A stretch of 64,000 nucleotides of DNA from Shewanella electrodiphila (GCF_023283985.1 NZ_JAKIKU010000001.1:310001-374000); one strand, 5' to 3'. Numbered from the stretch's first letter, positions 19,104 through 29,346 are shown. The notes: generated from the sequence alone by a model not told the origin. Numbers and translations are program-made.

Positions 19104-22100
19104 TTACCCCGCCTTCACAGCTAATTCCGGGCTTTTTTGCTCAATTTTAAGCAAGTCGGCAACGGCAATATTCTTAGGCTTAACTAATACAAAACAGTCT
19201 AACCAGTTTTCAAAATCACTTAGGATCATCTTGGCATGTTCACTGCCTGTGGCTTCAACATGTGCTTCAATCAGCTCTTTAAGATGCTGTTGCTGAATTT
19301 TTGATTCTAATTTTTGCGTATCAACAAGTTCCGTATTTACGCGGCGACTAAAGTGATTAAATCTGTCAAAAATGTAAGCAAAGCCACCAGTCATACCTGC
19401 GCCAAAGTTCACACCTGTTTGGCCAAGTACAACAACAATACCGCCGGTCATGTATTCACAACCGTTATCACCCACACCTTCAACAACAGCGATAGCACCA
19501 GAGTTACGTACACCAAAACGTTCACCGGCTTGACCTGCAGCATATACGCGTCCACCCGTTGCACCGTATAAACAGGTATTACCCATAATGGCACTTTGCT
19601 CACTTTGGAAAGGACTACCGACAGGTGGATTGATAACAATCTTACCGCCAGACATGCCTTTACCGACGTAATCGTTCGCATCGCCAACCAGATTCATCTC
19701 AAGACCTGGGCTGTTCCACACACCAAAGCTTTGACCTGCACTACCGTTGAACTGTAGTGAAATTGGCTCTTTAGCACCTTTGACACCGATATTGGTAGCA
19801 ATGTAACCAGAAAGCGCAGCACCGATTGAGCGGTTAGTGTTATTAATTGCGTATTGCTTGCTGAACGCTTTGCCTTCAAGTATTGATTGAGCAGCGTCAG
19901 TGACAATTTGTAAGTTAAGTTCACCTTTATCTGATGGTGGATTCAACTCTTTCCAGGTAATTGCGCTGCCTTCCGCTACTTTAGGCTGATATAAAATAGG
20001 CGCTAAATCTAACCCAAGTTGTTTGGCTGTTTGGCCTTCAAGGGCATAGAGCCAATCAGTGCGACCGACTAAGTCTTCAAATTTAGCCACACCAAGGCTT
20101 GCCATCCATTCACGGACTTCTTGTGCTACAAACTCAAAGTAAGTAATCACTCGCTCAGGTAAACCATGGTAATGCTTATCACGTAAGTTTTTATCTTGAG
20201 TGGCTACACCGGTTGCACAGTTGTTTAAGTGACAAATACGTAAATATTTACACCCTAACGCAATCATAGGCACGGTACCAAAACCAAAGCTTTCAGCACC
20301 TAACAAAGCAGCTTTAACAATGTCTAAGCCTGTTTTTAAACCGCCATCAACCTGTAAGCGAATTTTATGACGCAAGCCATTTTCAACCAATGATTGATGC
20401 ACTTCTGCAAGACCTAATTCCCATGGAGAACCAGCATACTTAACTGAAGTGACTGGACTTGCGCCAGTACCACCGTCATAACCAGAAATGGTGATCATAT
20501 CGGCATAGGCTTTTGCGACACCTGTAGCAATAGTCCCGACACCAGGCTCTGAAACGAGTTTCACCGACACGAGCGCTTTAGGGTTGATTTGTTTCAAATC
20601 GAAAATCAGCTGAGCTAAATCTTCAATTGAATAAATATCGTGGTGTGGCGGTGGCGAAATCAAGGTCACGCCAGGACGTGCATGACGTAAACCTGCAATT
20701 TCAACACTGACTTTATGACCTGGTAATTGACCACCTTCACCCGGCTTAGCACCTTGGGCTACTTTAATTTGCAATACGTCAGCATTAACTAAGTAATGAG
20801 CGGTAACACCAAAGCGGCCTGATGCAATCTGTTTGATGGCTGAATTGCGCTCGCTATTAAAGCGACTGGCATCTTCACCACCTTCACCAGAGTTTGAACG
20901 ACCACCAATACGGTTCATCGCAACAGCAAGTGCTTCATGAGCTTCTGGGCTTAATGCACCGATACTCATTGCTGCACTATCGAAACGCGGGAATAGGTTT
21001 TCTGCTACTTCGACTTGTGACTCTTCAATGGCTTGGTTAGTCCCTTTAACGCCAATTAAATCACGTAATGTCGCAATAGGTCGGTCATCGACTAACGCGG
21101 CAAATTTCTTGTATTTTGGATAGTCTTGATCTTTAAGGCTCTGTTGTAGTGTATTGACTACATCAGGGTTGAAGCTGTGATATTCACCACCTTCAACATA
21201 CTTCAATAAACCACCTTGCGGTAATGGTATATGGGCACGATATGCGGCGGTATGAAGTTTCTTTTGATCGGCAGCTAGATGTTCAAAGCTCGCACCTTCG
21301 ATACGGCTAATAACACCTTTAAAGCAAAGTTCAATCACATCTGATGATAGACCCACTGCTTCAAATTGTTGGCTACAACGGTAAGAACCAACGGTGCTGA
21401 TGCCCATCTTAGACATGATCTTACGCAGGCCTTTTTCAATGCCTTGACGGAAGTTAAGCATCAAGATGCTGTCATCTTCTACTTGGTTTTTCTTCGCCAT
21501 TGCCGAAATTGACTCGTAAGCTAAGTAAGGATAAATAGCCGTCGCGCCAAAGCCGAGTAAAACAGCAAAATGATGAGGATCACGTGCTGAAGCGGTTTCA
21601 ACGATAATGTTAGTATCACAACGCAAACTTTTATCAACAAGACGTTGCTGCACCGCACCTACAGCCATAGCAGCAGGAATAACCTGAACATTTTTAGCGG
21701 TTGCGCGGTCTGATAAAATCAGTAGGGTTGTGCCACTTCTTGCTAAGCGTTCTGCATCATCAGTGATGCGCTCAATCGCTTGTTGTAAGTCTTCATGGGC
21801 GTCATAGTTAAGATCAACCGTGTTAGCACGATAATAAGTGCTATCTAAGCCAAGCAATTGGTTGAAGTCACTGAATAAAAGCACTGGGGACTCGAACATC
21901 ACGCGATAAGCAACACCGGTAGTTTCACAAAATAGGTTTTGCTCTCGACCAACACAAGTGGTCAATGACATTACGTGTTTTTCACGTAACGGATCAATCG
22001 GCGGGTTAGTGACCTGAGCAAACTTTTGACGGAAGTAGTCATAAAGTGAACGGGATTTTTTAGACAATACAGCCATTGGGGTATCGTCACCCATAGAGCC

Positions 22101-23552
22101 TGTTGCTTCTTCACCTTTACTAGCGAGTACCCAAATAACTTGTTCAAGTTCTTCACGGCTGTAACCAAATTGTTTTTGGTATTGAAGTAATACATCAGCA
22201 GAGAAATTACTTGCACCTTGCTGAGCAGATTCAATTTGATTGGCTGGAACTAATGTACGGCTATTCTTAGCCATCCATTCTTTGTAAGGATGACGGCGCT
22301 TTAAATCGTTATCGATTTCGAATGACGAATATAGACGACCATTCATGGTATCTAAAACTAATAACTCGCCAGGGCCAACACGACCTTTCTCAACCACTTC
22401 ATCTGCAGAGTAATCCCAAATGCCGACTTCTGAAGCCAGTGTTAGGATTCTGTCCTTGGTTATAACGTAACGAGAAGGGCGTAGACCGTTACGGTCGACA
22501 GCACAGGCAGCATGACGGCCATTACTCATTACAATGCCGGCAGGGCCGTCCCACGGCTCCATATGCATTGAGTTAAAGTCGTAGAATGCTTTCAACTCGT
22601 CATCCATTTCTGGATTACTTTGCCATGCTGGTGGGATCAACAAGCGCATAGCACGATAGAGGTCCATCCCGCCAGATAACAGCATTTCTAGCATGTTATC
22701 TAATGACGATGAATCTGAACCTGTTTCATTTACAAAAGGGGCTGCCTGTTGTAAGTCAGGTAAAAGTGGTGAATTAAACTTGTATGCACGAGCGCGTGCC
22801 CACTGACGATTACCTGTAATGGTATTAATTTCACCGTTATGAGCTAAAAATCTAAACGGTTGTGCTAAAGGCCATTTAGGCGATGTGTTAGTCGAAAAGC
22901 GTTGATGGAATAAGCAAATAGTACTTTTTAAACGAATATCAGCAAGGTCAGTATAAAACGAAGGCAAGTCCGCAGGCATCATTAAGCCTTTATAGACAAT
23001 GACCTGACCCGATAAGCTGGCAACGTAAAAATCGTTGTCATCAACAATTTGTTGCTCAAGACGACGTCTCGCCATATATAGACGGCGTTCTAAATCTTTT
23101 TCTCGCCAGCCTACTGGCGCATTAATCAGTACCTGATAAATTTGCGGTAAACTTTTACGGCCTATTTCACCAAGTACGTCTGGATTAACTGGGACCTTTC
23201 GCCAGCCTGCGACACTCAGCGTTTCACGTTGGAGTTCTTTTTCTAAAATTGCTTTTGATGTTTCTGCTTTTACTGGATCTTGACTTAGAAACAACATACC
23301 CACTGCAAACTTGCGGCTTAAATGCCAATCGTTTTCTGTTGCAACGGCTGCAAAAAAATCTTTAGGCATCGACATTAATAGTCCACAGCCATCACCTGTG
23401 CGGCCATCCGATGCAATACCGCCACGGTGTTTCATTCTGTCTAATCCGTGGATAGCGGTACGGACAATACGATGGCTAGCATCGCCATCCATTTGGGCTA
23501 TTAAACCGAAACCACAATTGTCCCGCTCAAAGCTGGGATGATATAAGCTCAT
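19104..23552 (-). CDS. gltB: Glutamate synthase large subunit
   Basis: GltB transfers glutamine amide nitrogen to 2-oxoglutarate. I chose the ATG at 23552 (MSLYHPSFERDNCGFG, 1482 residues), which has an AGGGAG ribosome site. This makes the catalytic cysteine residue 13 behind a 12-residue propeptide, shorter than in E. coli. The domains in order are a class II amidotransferase (about 13-420), a central domain, an FMN-binding synthase domain (about 800-1190; ISGYDGGTGASPVTSVKYAG) with Fe-S cysteines in CKYLRICHLNNCATGVATQ, and a glycine-rich beta-helix C-terminus. Divergent from yhcC, as in E. coli. Confidence 0.97.
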   Translation of the reverse strand: MSLYHPSFERDNCGFGLIAQMDGDASHRIVRTAIHGLDRMKHRGGIASDGRTGDGCGLLMSMPKDFFAAVATENDWHLSRKFAVGMLFLSQDPVKAETSKAILEKELQRETLSVAGWRKVPVNPDVLGEIGRKSLPQIYQVLINAPVGWREKDLERRLYMARRRLEQQIVDDNDFYVASLSGQVIVYKGLMMPADLPSFYTDLADIRLKSTICLFHQRFSTNTSPKWPLAQPFRFLAHNGEINTITGNRQWARARAYKFNSPLLPDLQQAAPFVNETGSDSSSLDNMLEMLLSGGMDLYRAMRLLIPPAWQSNPEMDDELKAFYDFNSMHMEPWDGPAGIVMSNGRHAACAVDRNGLRPSRYVITKDRILTLASEVGIWDYSADEVVEKGRVGPGELLVLDTMNGRLYSSFEIDNDLKRRHPYKEWMAKNSRTLVPANQIESAQQGASNFSADVLLQYQKQFGYSREELEQVIWVLASKGEEATGSMGDDTPMAVLSKKSRSLYDYFRQKFAQVTNPPIDPLREKHVMSLTTCVGREQNLFCETTGVAYRVMFESPVLLFSDFNQLLGLDSTYYRANTVDLNYDAHEDLQQAIERITDDAERLARSGTTLLILSDRATAKNVQVIPAAMAVGAVQQRLVDKSLRCDTNIIVETASARDPHHFAVLLGFGATAIYPYLAYESISAMAKKNQVEDDSILMLNFRQGIEKGLRKIMSKMGISTVGSYRCSQQFEAVGLSSDVIELCFKGVISRIEGASFEHLAADQKKLHTAAYRAHIPLPQGGLLKYVEGGEYHSFNPDVVNTLQQSLKDQDYPKYKKFAALVDDRPIATLRDLIGVKGTNQAIEESQVEVAENLFPRFDSAAMSIGALSPEAHEALAVAMNRIGGRSNSGEGGEDASRFNSERNSAIKQIASGRFGVTAHYLVNADVLQIKVAQGAKPGEGGQLPGHKVSVEIAGLRHARPGVTLISPPPHHDIYSIEDLAQLIFDLKQINPKALVSVKLVSEPGVGTIATGVAKAYADMITISGYDGGTGASPVTSVKYAGSPWELGLAEVHQSLVENGLRHKIRLQVDGGLKTGLDIVKAALLGAESFGFGTVPMIALGCKYLRICHLNNCATGVATQDKNLRDKHYHGLPERVITYFEFVAQEVREWMASLGVAKFEDLVGRTDWLYALEGQTAKQLGLDLAPILYQPKVAEGSAITWKELNPPSDKGELNLQIVTDAAQSILEGKAFSKQYAINNTNRSIGAALSGYIATNIGVKGAKEPISLQFNGSAGQSFGVWNSPGLEMNLVGDANDYVGKGMSGGKIVINPPVGSPFQSEQSAIMGNTCLYGATGGRVYAAGQAGERFGVRNSGAIAVVEGVGDNGCEYMTGGIVVVLGQTGVNFGAGMTGGFAYIFDRFNHFSRRVNTELVDTQKLESKIQQQHLKELIEAHVEATGSEHAKMILSDFENWLDCFVLVKPKNIAVADLLKIEQKSPELAVKAG

Positions 23553-24068
23553 ACAAAAACTCCCTAAACCTAACTTAATACGACTCGGATAATGCGGAGA
23601 AGTTCTCATAGATATGCACCCGAACCACCCAAATTAGCCCGATAATGAATAAAGGTCAAACTTAAATTACTCAACAAAATGAATTGTTATTGCAATTGCA
23701 AATGTTAAAAAAAAGCTTGTTGACGTTAACGTAAACTGTGGTTTTGTTCGTATAACCTTATGAATAAAAAGAATTTTAAAAATCACTAAAAAGTTTTGTT
23801 ACTTTTCGTTAACACTTAGGTCTAATTGATTTAGTTTTATAAATAGTGAATTTATTTTCAAGTACAGTGTTAATTAACTATTTGGTCAATTTGAATATAA
23901 ATTCACTTGAGAATAATAAAATTGACACAGGGATATCTAAATTTGTAACCCAGAATTTTACCTGTGGATAAATTAATCAATTTATCTAACCATTTATTGA
24001 TATAGCACCAAGTTTTAATCTCCTAAGCCGATTACTATCTGCCACTTTTTTGAGTTCGAGGACACATT
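23553..24068. other. Divergent promoter region between gltB and yhcC
   Basis: This 516-base AT-rich stretch has no supported gene. It must hold the promoters of the gltBD operon and of yhcC. A perfect DnaA box (TGTGGATAA, 23963-23971) is present. I could not assign a convincing Lrp or Ntr site by eye. Confidence 0.55.
23963..23971 (-). promoter_or_regulatory. Single DnaA box upstream of yhcC
   Basis: TGTGGATAA is the reverse complement of the strong DnaA box TTATCCACA. It is isolated, about 100 bases before the yhcC start. Confidence 0.5.
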
Positions 24069-25004
24069 GTGGGTTTAGATGATTACGTAAATACATTCGG
24101 CGCTGTGTGCAAAAAGCAATACGGTGGCAGGATCAGAAAACTTACAATTGATGCTAAATTCACCTGTCCAAATCGGGATGGTACATTAGGTAAAGGTGGC
24201 TGTACTTTTTGTAATGTTTCATCTTTTAGTTATGAGCAGGGAACAGAAGCCAGTATCTCAGATCAGCTTTCTCAAGGTAAGCAACGTTCGGTGCTTGCTA
24301 ATGCCCCAGCTTCTACCTCTAAATATATAGCTTACTTTCAGGCTTACACAAGTACCTATGATGAATATCAGGTTTTAAAGCAGAAATATGATGAAGCAAT
24401 AAAAGATGCAGACATCGTGGGGCTTCATATTGGGACACGCCCTGACTGCGTACCTGATGATATTCTTGATTTACTCGTGAGTTATCAAAATAAAGGCATC
24501 GAGGTTTGGTTAGAGTTAGGTTTACAGACTGCTAATGATGAAACATTGAAAAAGATAAATCGTGGCCATGATTTTTCTGCTTATCAAGATACTGTGAAAC
24601 GGGCTCGAGAAAGAGGAATAAAAGTATGCGCTCATTTAATTTTGGGGTTACCGAGCGAAGATTATCAAGATTATTTAAATAGTTTACAGCAGGTTATCAG
24701 TACCGGTGTTGATGGCATCAAATTACATCCCTTGCATATAGTCGAAGGCAGTGTAATGGCCAAAACGTGGCGCCATAAAGGAATGGCGTTACTGTCTCAA
24801 GAGGATTACGCCCATTATGCCAGTGAACTGATAAGAAATACCCCTAAAGAGATAATATTTCATCGTGTTACCGCCTATGCTAAGAAACCGATGTTACTGG
24901 CACCTGATTGGTGCGCATTTAGATGGGATGGCCTGGTATCAATTGTAAGAAATTTAGCTGAAAATGGTGGTCAAGGCCATTATGTTCCCTCTGTAACAGT
25001 TTAA
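24069..25004 (+). CDS. yhcC: Radical SAM protein YhcC (TIGR01212 type)
   Basis: The protein has 311 residues. The radical-SAM cluster cysteines lie in FTCPNRDGTLGKGGCTFCN near residues 31-50, with the first cysteine separated from the CxxC pair by an insertion typical of this subfamily. LHIGTRPDCVPDDILDLL and WLELGLQTANDETLKKINRG follow the elongator-protein-3-like radical SAM core. The substrate of YhcC is not known to me. The start is GTG (24069). The position beside and divergent from gltB is conserved in enterobacteria. Confidence 0.9.
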   Translation: MGLDDYVNTFGAVCKKQYGGRIRKLTIDAKFTCPNRDGTLGKGGCTFCNVSSFSYEQGTEASISDQLSQGKQRSVLANAPASTSKYIAYFQAYTSTYDEYQVLKQKYDEAIKDADIVGLHIGTRPDCVPDDILDLLVSYQNKGIEVWLELGLQTANDETLKKINRGHDFSAYQDTVKRARERGIKVCAHLILGLPSEDYQDYLNSLQQVISTGVDGIKLHPLHIVEGSVMAKTWRHKGMALLSQEDYAHYASELIRNTPKEIIFHRVTAYAKKPMLLAPDWCAFRWDGLVSIVRNLAENGGQGHYVPSVTV

Positions 25005-25183
25005 AAAGTAACCGTATTGCATATTTCTTAGTGTTTTATATGGGGTGATTTTAAATATTTGTTAATTTTTTGTAGTTTTTTATCTAAAAATAGACTTGAA
25101 AAGCGTGGAATTGTTGCATAGGCAATTATTGCGAGTATTATAAATTCCAATTTTACAGTTATGAATTTGAAAGAGGTGCCACA

Positions 25184-25549
25184 ATGGCCACAGTTCAGCT
25201 AGAGTCTATCTTGGATCTCAATACTTTAGAGCAATATTGTAGTGCTATTGGTGCAGGTACTTTATTAAAAAGCGTCGTATTATTTGAGCAATTAATGCCT
25301 GAGTATGTGGGCAGCTTAGTAAAAGCCAATGAAGTAAATGATAAAGATACTTTGTGCGCAGAAGCGCATAAATTTAAAGGTGCTGCTGGTTCAGTAGGTT
25401 TAAAGCGTATTCAACAATTTGCACAACTTTTACAGCACGGTGAAGAATCAAGCTGGGAAACTGAGCATAACGCTTGGTTAGCTGAGATTGTTAAGCATGC
25501 AAGTGCTGATCTACAGCAATTAAAAGAATTTCTTGAAGCAAAAGCTTAA
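25184..25549 (+). CDS. hptA: Stand-alone histidine phosphotransfer protein HptA
   Basis: The 121-residue HPt domain protein carries the phospho-accepting histidine 62 in AHKFKGAAGSVGLKRIQQFA. In Shewanella the Arc sensor lacks its own HPt domain, and a separate HptA relays phosphate to ArcA, which controls respiration. The small size, the lack of any other domain and the position just upstream of oxyR match that protein. It has a good ribosome site (GAGGTG) and its own terminator. The alternative is a generic HPt protein for another hybrid kinase. Confidence 0.88.
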   Translation: MATVQLESILDLNTLEQYCSAIGAGTLLKSVVLFEQLMPEYVGSLVKANEVNDKDTLCAEAHKFKGAAGSVGLKRIQQFAQLLQHGEESSWETEHNAWLAEIVKHASADLQQLKEFLEAKA

Positions 25550-25565
25550 TCGTTTTTGTTGAGTT

Positions 25566-25592
25566 AAAAGTCCCGTAAGGGACTTTTTTTTG
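25566..25592 (+). terminator. Rho-independent terminator after hptA
   Basis: The stem AAAAGTCCC / GGGACTTTT with the tetraloop GTAA is followed by eight T residues. Confidence 0.93.
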
Positions 25593-25703
25593 GACATTTT
25601 TTAGTAAATGTTCATTATGAGTCGTTGATCGTGTACTGAAGATTGTTATTTCAGGTGAGTTAATTCATTATTTAAATGAAATCTTAATAGGGTAATCGAT
25701 TAA

Positions 25704-26618
25704 ATGAAAAACCTGCCAAGTCTTAAAAACTTATTTTATCTGGTTAACTTGCATCAAGAACAAAACTTCAATCGTGCTGCTAAGTCTTGTTTTGTAAGTC
25801 AATCGACTTTATCAAGTGGCATTCAAAATCTTGAAGAGCAATTGGGTTATCAACTGATAGAGCGGGATCATAAATCATTTATGTTCACTGCCATTGGTGA
25901 GGAAGTGGTAGAAAGAGCACGTAAGCTACTTACTGATGTCGATGACCTTGTTGAGTTAGTTAAAAATCAAGGTGAGCCAATGACGGGAGAGATCCGACTA
26001 GGTTGTATTCCGACGATTGCGCCATTTCTTCTGAGTCGAGTGGTCAAGCAATGCCAGCAAGATTACCCCCAACTGAGCTTATTGTTAAAAGAAGACACCA
26101 CTGAAAGCTTATTGGATTCATTGGGTAAAGGTGAGCTGGACTTACTTATTTTAGCTTTACCTGTTGATACAACTGGTTTTCATAGCATGAAAGTAGGGAT
26201 AGACCCCTTTAAAATGGTGGTACATGAAGAGCTTTCTGATGGCATTATGACTCCCATTGATTACCAGAAAATGCCAGACGAAAGTATTTTCTTATTGCAA
26301 AGTGAGCATTGCATTACGGGCCATGCCATCACGGCTTGTCAGTTAGGTAATAGTGCTAAAATCAACCCATTTGCAGCAACTAGCTTGCACACGTTAGTGC
26401 AGATGGTCGACAGTAAACTAGGCACCACATTTTTACCGCAAATGGCGATTGATGCCGGTATTTTGAATGATACTGAACTGAATATCATGAACCCACCGGG
26501 TGAGGCACCTTACCGTGATATTGGCTTGGTATGGCGTCAAACAACCAGTCGCATCAGTACATTTAGAACATTAGGCTTAATGCTAGAATCACTGTTAAGT
26601 GATAAAAAGAATGATTAA
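25704..26618 (+). CDS. oxyR: OxyR-type peroxide-sensing LysR regulator
   Basis: The 304-residue LysR-type regulator has an N-terminal winged helix (FNRAAKSCFVSQSTLSSGIQ, about 22-41) and a co-inducer domain. Two cysteines, C203 and C212, sit in SEHCITGHAITACQ. Their nine-residue spacing equals that of the redox pair C199/C208 of E. coli OxyR, which forms a disulfide on peroxide exposure. That supports OxyR over a generic LysR protein. Target genes (catalase, peroxiredoxin, dps) are not in the window. A strong terminator follows. Confidence 0.9.
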   Translation: MKNLPSLKNLFYLVNLHQEQNFNRAAKSCFVSQSTLSSGIQNLEEQLGYQLIERDHKSFMFTAIGEEVVERARKLLTDVDDLVELVKNQGEPMTGEIRLGCIPTIAPFLLSRVVKQCQQDYPQLSLLLKEDTTESLLDSLGKGELDLLILALPVDTTGFHSMKVGIDPFKMVVHEELSDGIMTPIDYQKMPDESIFLLQSEHCITGHAITACQLGNSAKINPFAATSLHTLVQMVDSKLGTTFLPQMAIDAGILNDTELNIMNPPGEAPYRDIGLVWRQTTSRISTFRTLGLMLESLLSDKKND

Positions 26619-26645
26619 TTGAAATCTCTGTGACTAGAAATTATT

Positions 26646-26677
26646 AAGCCTTGAAGCATTGCTTCAAGGCTTTTTTT
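26646..26677 (+). terminator. Rho-independent terminator after oxyR
   Basis: A twelve-bp perfect stem (AAGCCTTGAAGC / GCTTCAAGGCTT) around ATT is followed by seven T residues. Confidence 0.95.
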
Positions 26678-26744
26678 ATGTGGAAAATGAAAAATGGTTG
26701 GTAGTTCGAGGAGTTACATAGGCTAAGTAACTCTTTACATAGAA

Positions 26745-27830
26745 TTAAGCTGGAGGTGGGACTTTTTTAGGTGTGACACCGTACACTTCAATCTCGTGTT
26801 GTTTGCCTTTGAGTTTCATTGCACCAAGATCGGCTAAATCAAATTGACTATCATGCCTTGCAAGTCGGTGAGCAACTTCACCTGAAATCAACATGCGTTG
26901 ACCGAGCGGATTACACTGATCTTGCAGTCTAGCAAGTGTGTTAAGCACGTCACTAAAGAAGCTAATTTCTTGTTTTTGTACACCCACAACGGCAGCAACA
27001 ACTTGTCCACAATGGGCCGCAGCTTTGAACTTAGGGACAAAGCCGTAATGCTCTTCAAAATAAGGTCGGTGCCAATTAAGTTGCTGGCTGAACTCATAAT
27101 AAATGTTCATACAGCGATCTTCTTTAATGCCTTCTTCAAGTGGCCAATGGATTAATACTGCATCGCCCATATAGCGATATATCTCAGCATCATTATTGGT
27201 TACGGTATCCGCTAACATGCTAAAGCTATCTTGGATTAATCGACTGAATCGATAATCGCCTAATGTTTCTGCATGGGACGTAGATGAAACCATATCGACA
27301 AAGAGAAATAATCGATGTTCGTATCGGGGTTGGTGATACTTACCTAAACCAATATTCAGTAATACGCGAGGGCCGACTAACAGCGCCATTTGTTCAACAA
27401 ATGCTAGGCCTACTCTAACAGCCACTAAGTAGATGACTAAGGCTTGAAAAGAGGGACTGTATAAAATGTGCGCAGTGAGCATTTGCCGTAAAGTGACAAG
27501 ATGGTTCTCAATAGCCCACATATTCAAAAACTGTGTCACATAAGCTAATGTCATTGCACCAAGCAACAAAAATAACCCTTTGAATATCACAGAGAAAATA
27601 TAGGGGAGGCGACTGATTGCACTGAAATCAGCAATGAGATTAGACATCCAATGTAAACAACCAAAAACAAAGCCCATGAAAATAGCCAGAGTCGCGAGAT
27701 CTGATTTTCCTATGGCCCATTGTGGCAGTTCGGGAGCTTGTGAATATCGAAAAAATACAAATGCGCCCATGGCTGCACACCATGCAACTATTGCAAATAG
27801 TAGTTTTCTCGTCTGTCGACGTGCTTTCAC
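26745..27830 (-). CDS. Membrane-bound class III nucleotide cyclase
   Basis: The protein has 361 residues with about four to five membrane segments in the first 170. A class III adenylate/guanylate cyclase domain lies at about 175-345. The two metal-binding aspartates are visible in FLFVDMVSST and YRYMGDAVLIHW. The transition-state pair N/R lies in DVLNTLARLQ. The usual purine-selecting lysine before the second metal aspartate appears to be arginine (EIYRYMGD). Shewanella oneidensis has a similar predicted cyclase at this locus. Likely product cAMP, not proven. It is convergent with oxyR. Confidence 0.87.
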   Translation of the reverse strand: MKARRQTRKLLFAIVAWCAAMGAFVFFRYSQAPELPQWAIGKSDLATLAIFMGFVFGCLHWMSNLIADFSAISRLPYIFSVIFKGLFLLLGAMTLAYVTQFLNMWAIENHLVTLRQMLTAHILYSPSFQALVIYLVAVRVGLAFVEQMALLVGPRVLLNIGLGKYHQPRYEHRLFLFVDMVSSTSHAETLGDYRFSRLIQDSFSMLADTVTNNDAEIYRYMGDAVLIHWPLEEGIKEDRCMNIYYEFSQQLNWHRPYFEEHYGFVPKFKAAAHCGQVVAAVVGVQKQEISFFSDVLNTLARLQDQCNPLGQRMLISGEVAHRLARHDSQFDLADLGAMKLKGKQHEIEVYGVTPKKVPPPA

Positions 27831-27950
27831 TGGTTTATATCTAATCCGTTGATATTTGAAGACAGGCTAGTTTATAGAAAATTCCCATACTTGTCATAGT
27901 GGTATTTAAATTAGTTTTGATTTCTTTTTTTATGTTGGCTTTATGTGATC

Positions 27951-28619
27951 TTAGTTGAAGGCGTTTGTTAGTATTTGGTGGGTGAAGTTGATCTTTAAAT
28001 AGAAGCCACGAGGATTTGAGAGCTTTACTGTGCCATCTTCGGCAATTGATTCTGTTAATGCTTTGCTATTGGCAGCTTTTGGGCGTAATTGTAATACCTC
28101 TCCATGGCGAGCCGTTACCTTGTCAACTTTACCCATGGTAATCAATTCCATTATTTCTTCCCAGTCTTGCTGTAGCGCATGTGCTTCATTCGCATTAGGT
28201 CGCCATAATACTGGTGAACCAATTCTTCTTTCCCCTACAGGAATGCTTCTGTCACCTTCTACAGGGATCCACAATACTTGGCTTAACTTATGACAAACAA
28301 CACTTTGTTCCCAAGTCAGACCCTGGATATTCGTTAGTGGGGCTACGGTCACGTAAGTTGTTTCAATGGGGCGTCCATTATGATCGATAGGAATGGTTTT
28401 TAGCTCTACACCCAAGTGTAAAAAGTCTTGCTGGGGTTTAGAGCCCGCTGTTGCGCCTAATTCCATTTCTATTAATTGTCCAATCCAACCCTTATCACGT
28501 TTAAGGTTGGCGGGTACTGGGGTGTTATGCTCCATGGCAACATCGCCTAACGTTACCCCTGCCATATCGTTTGCTCTTTGCATTAACTCTTCAATGGTAT
28601 TGGGCTGGCTATTCATCAT
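27951..28619 (-). CDS. mutH: DNA mismatch repair endonuclease MutH
   Basis: MutH nicks the unmethylated strand at hemimethylated GATC sites after MutS/MutL activation. The 222 residues match. The catalytic segment [14 protein letters not shown] near residue 65 contains the D/E-x-K type metal site, and the N-terminal [16 protein letters not shown] is typical. Its presence implies Dam-directed repair in this organism. It is divergent from rppH across a 727-base gap, the same arrangement as in E. coli. Confidence 0.95.
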   Translation of the reverse strand: MMNSQPNTIEELMQRANDMAGVTLGDVAMEHNTPVPANLKRDKGWIGQLIEMELGATAGSKPQQDFLHLGVELKTIPIDHNGRPIETTYVTVAPLTNIQGLTWEQSVVCHKLSQVLWIPVEGDRSIPVGERRIGSPVLWRPNANEAHALQQDWEEIMELITMGKVDKVTARHGEVLQLRPKAANSKALTESIAEDGTVKLSNPRGFYLKINFTHQILTNAFN

Positions 28620-29346
28620 AAAGCGTCTTTTAGATTGAAAAAAATGGATGATGAAGTGTACTTGTTTATCTATTTATTCGCAGCATTTGTATGTGGTTAA
28701 AAAACGCCCACACTGTTTAGTGAGAGTTATTCACTAAGAACGATTTTAATAATAATATGAAAATTAACAGTTTTTTTTGAGATTGGTTAGTTTTTTTAAC
28801 CATAAGCTAAAGTTACTCTCGTTTTGCACTAACCTTTCACACATAGTTATCCACAGATTTGATGAATAACTTTATAAAAAGCATGCTTAGCGGATATAAA
28901 ATTGTTCGTCAATGGCAGAAAATCGCTTTATTTTATTATTTTTAAAATATTGTTCTTGTTTTTTGTGTATAACTTAAAACGCTATGGAAACTATAAATGG
29001 CAAACACGTCAACTGGTTAAATATTGTTCTCTTTGCTTTGTAGAGTTATAGTTCACTAATGCCTTCTTGTTTAAGCTTCTGATATTAAAGGTTTAAGTTG
29101 TGCGTTTATCTTTGGTTTTTTAATTTGTTTTCCTCGCTTAATTTACTTCAATTACACTTGTTTCAGAGTTTCGAACAGAGATATCCACAGATTTTGTGGA
29201 TAATGTCGGGTTAGCATGCCTTCATCTGTTGATAAAAGAATAAAACTGAGCGATTTATCCAAAGACGAGGTGTAAATCCTTGTTTGCCCGTAGGCAAGCT
29301 TTGTGAAACAATCTAGTCATTAATTTGTAGTGTAATTGGAGTCCAT
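28620..29346. other. mutH-rppH intergenic region, candidate DARS2-like locus
   Basis: No coding sequence is supported in this 727-base AT-rich stretch. It contains DnaA boxes TTATCCACA (28847-28855, plus), TTATACACA (28964-28972, minus), ATATCCACA (29181-29189, plus, one mismatch) and TTATCCACA (29195-29203, minus), and a near match TTATCCAAA (29255-29263). Two of these face each other five bases apart. E. coli carries the DnaA-reactivating sequence DARS2 in the equivalent mutH-nudH(rppH) gap. Confidence 0.65.
29181..29203. promoter_or_regulatory. Head-to-head DnaA box pair
   Basis: ATATCCACA and the inverted TTATCCACA are separated by GATTT, making an almost perfect palindrome. A third near-box lies about 50 bases further on at 29255. 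This spacing resembles the core of DARS elements, where opposed DnaA boxes hold DnaA-ADP for nucleotide exchange. Confidence 0.6.

Noticed and set aside
28620..29346. The DnaA boxes as a replication origin
   Set aside because: No dnaA, gidA or mnmG neighbours and no 13-mer unwinding array are seen. The mutH-rppH position fits DARS2 better.
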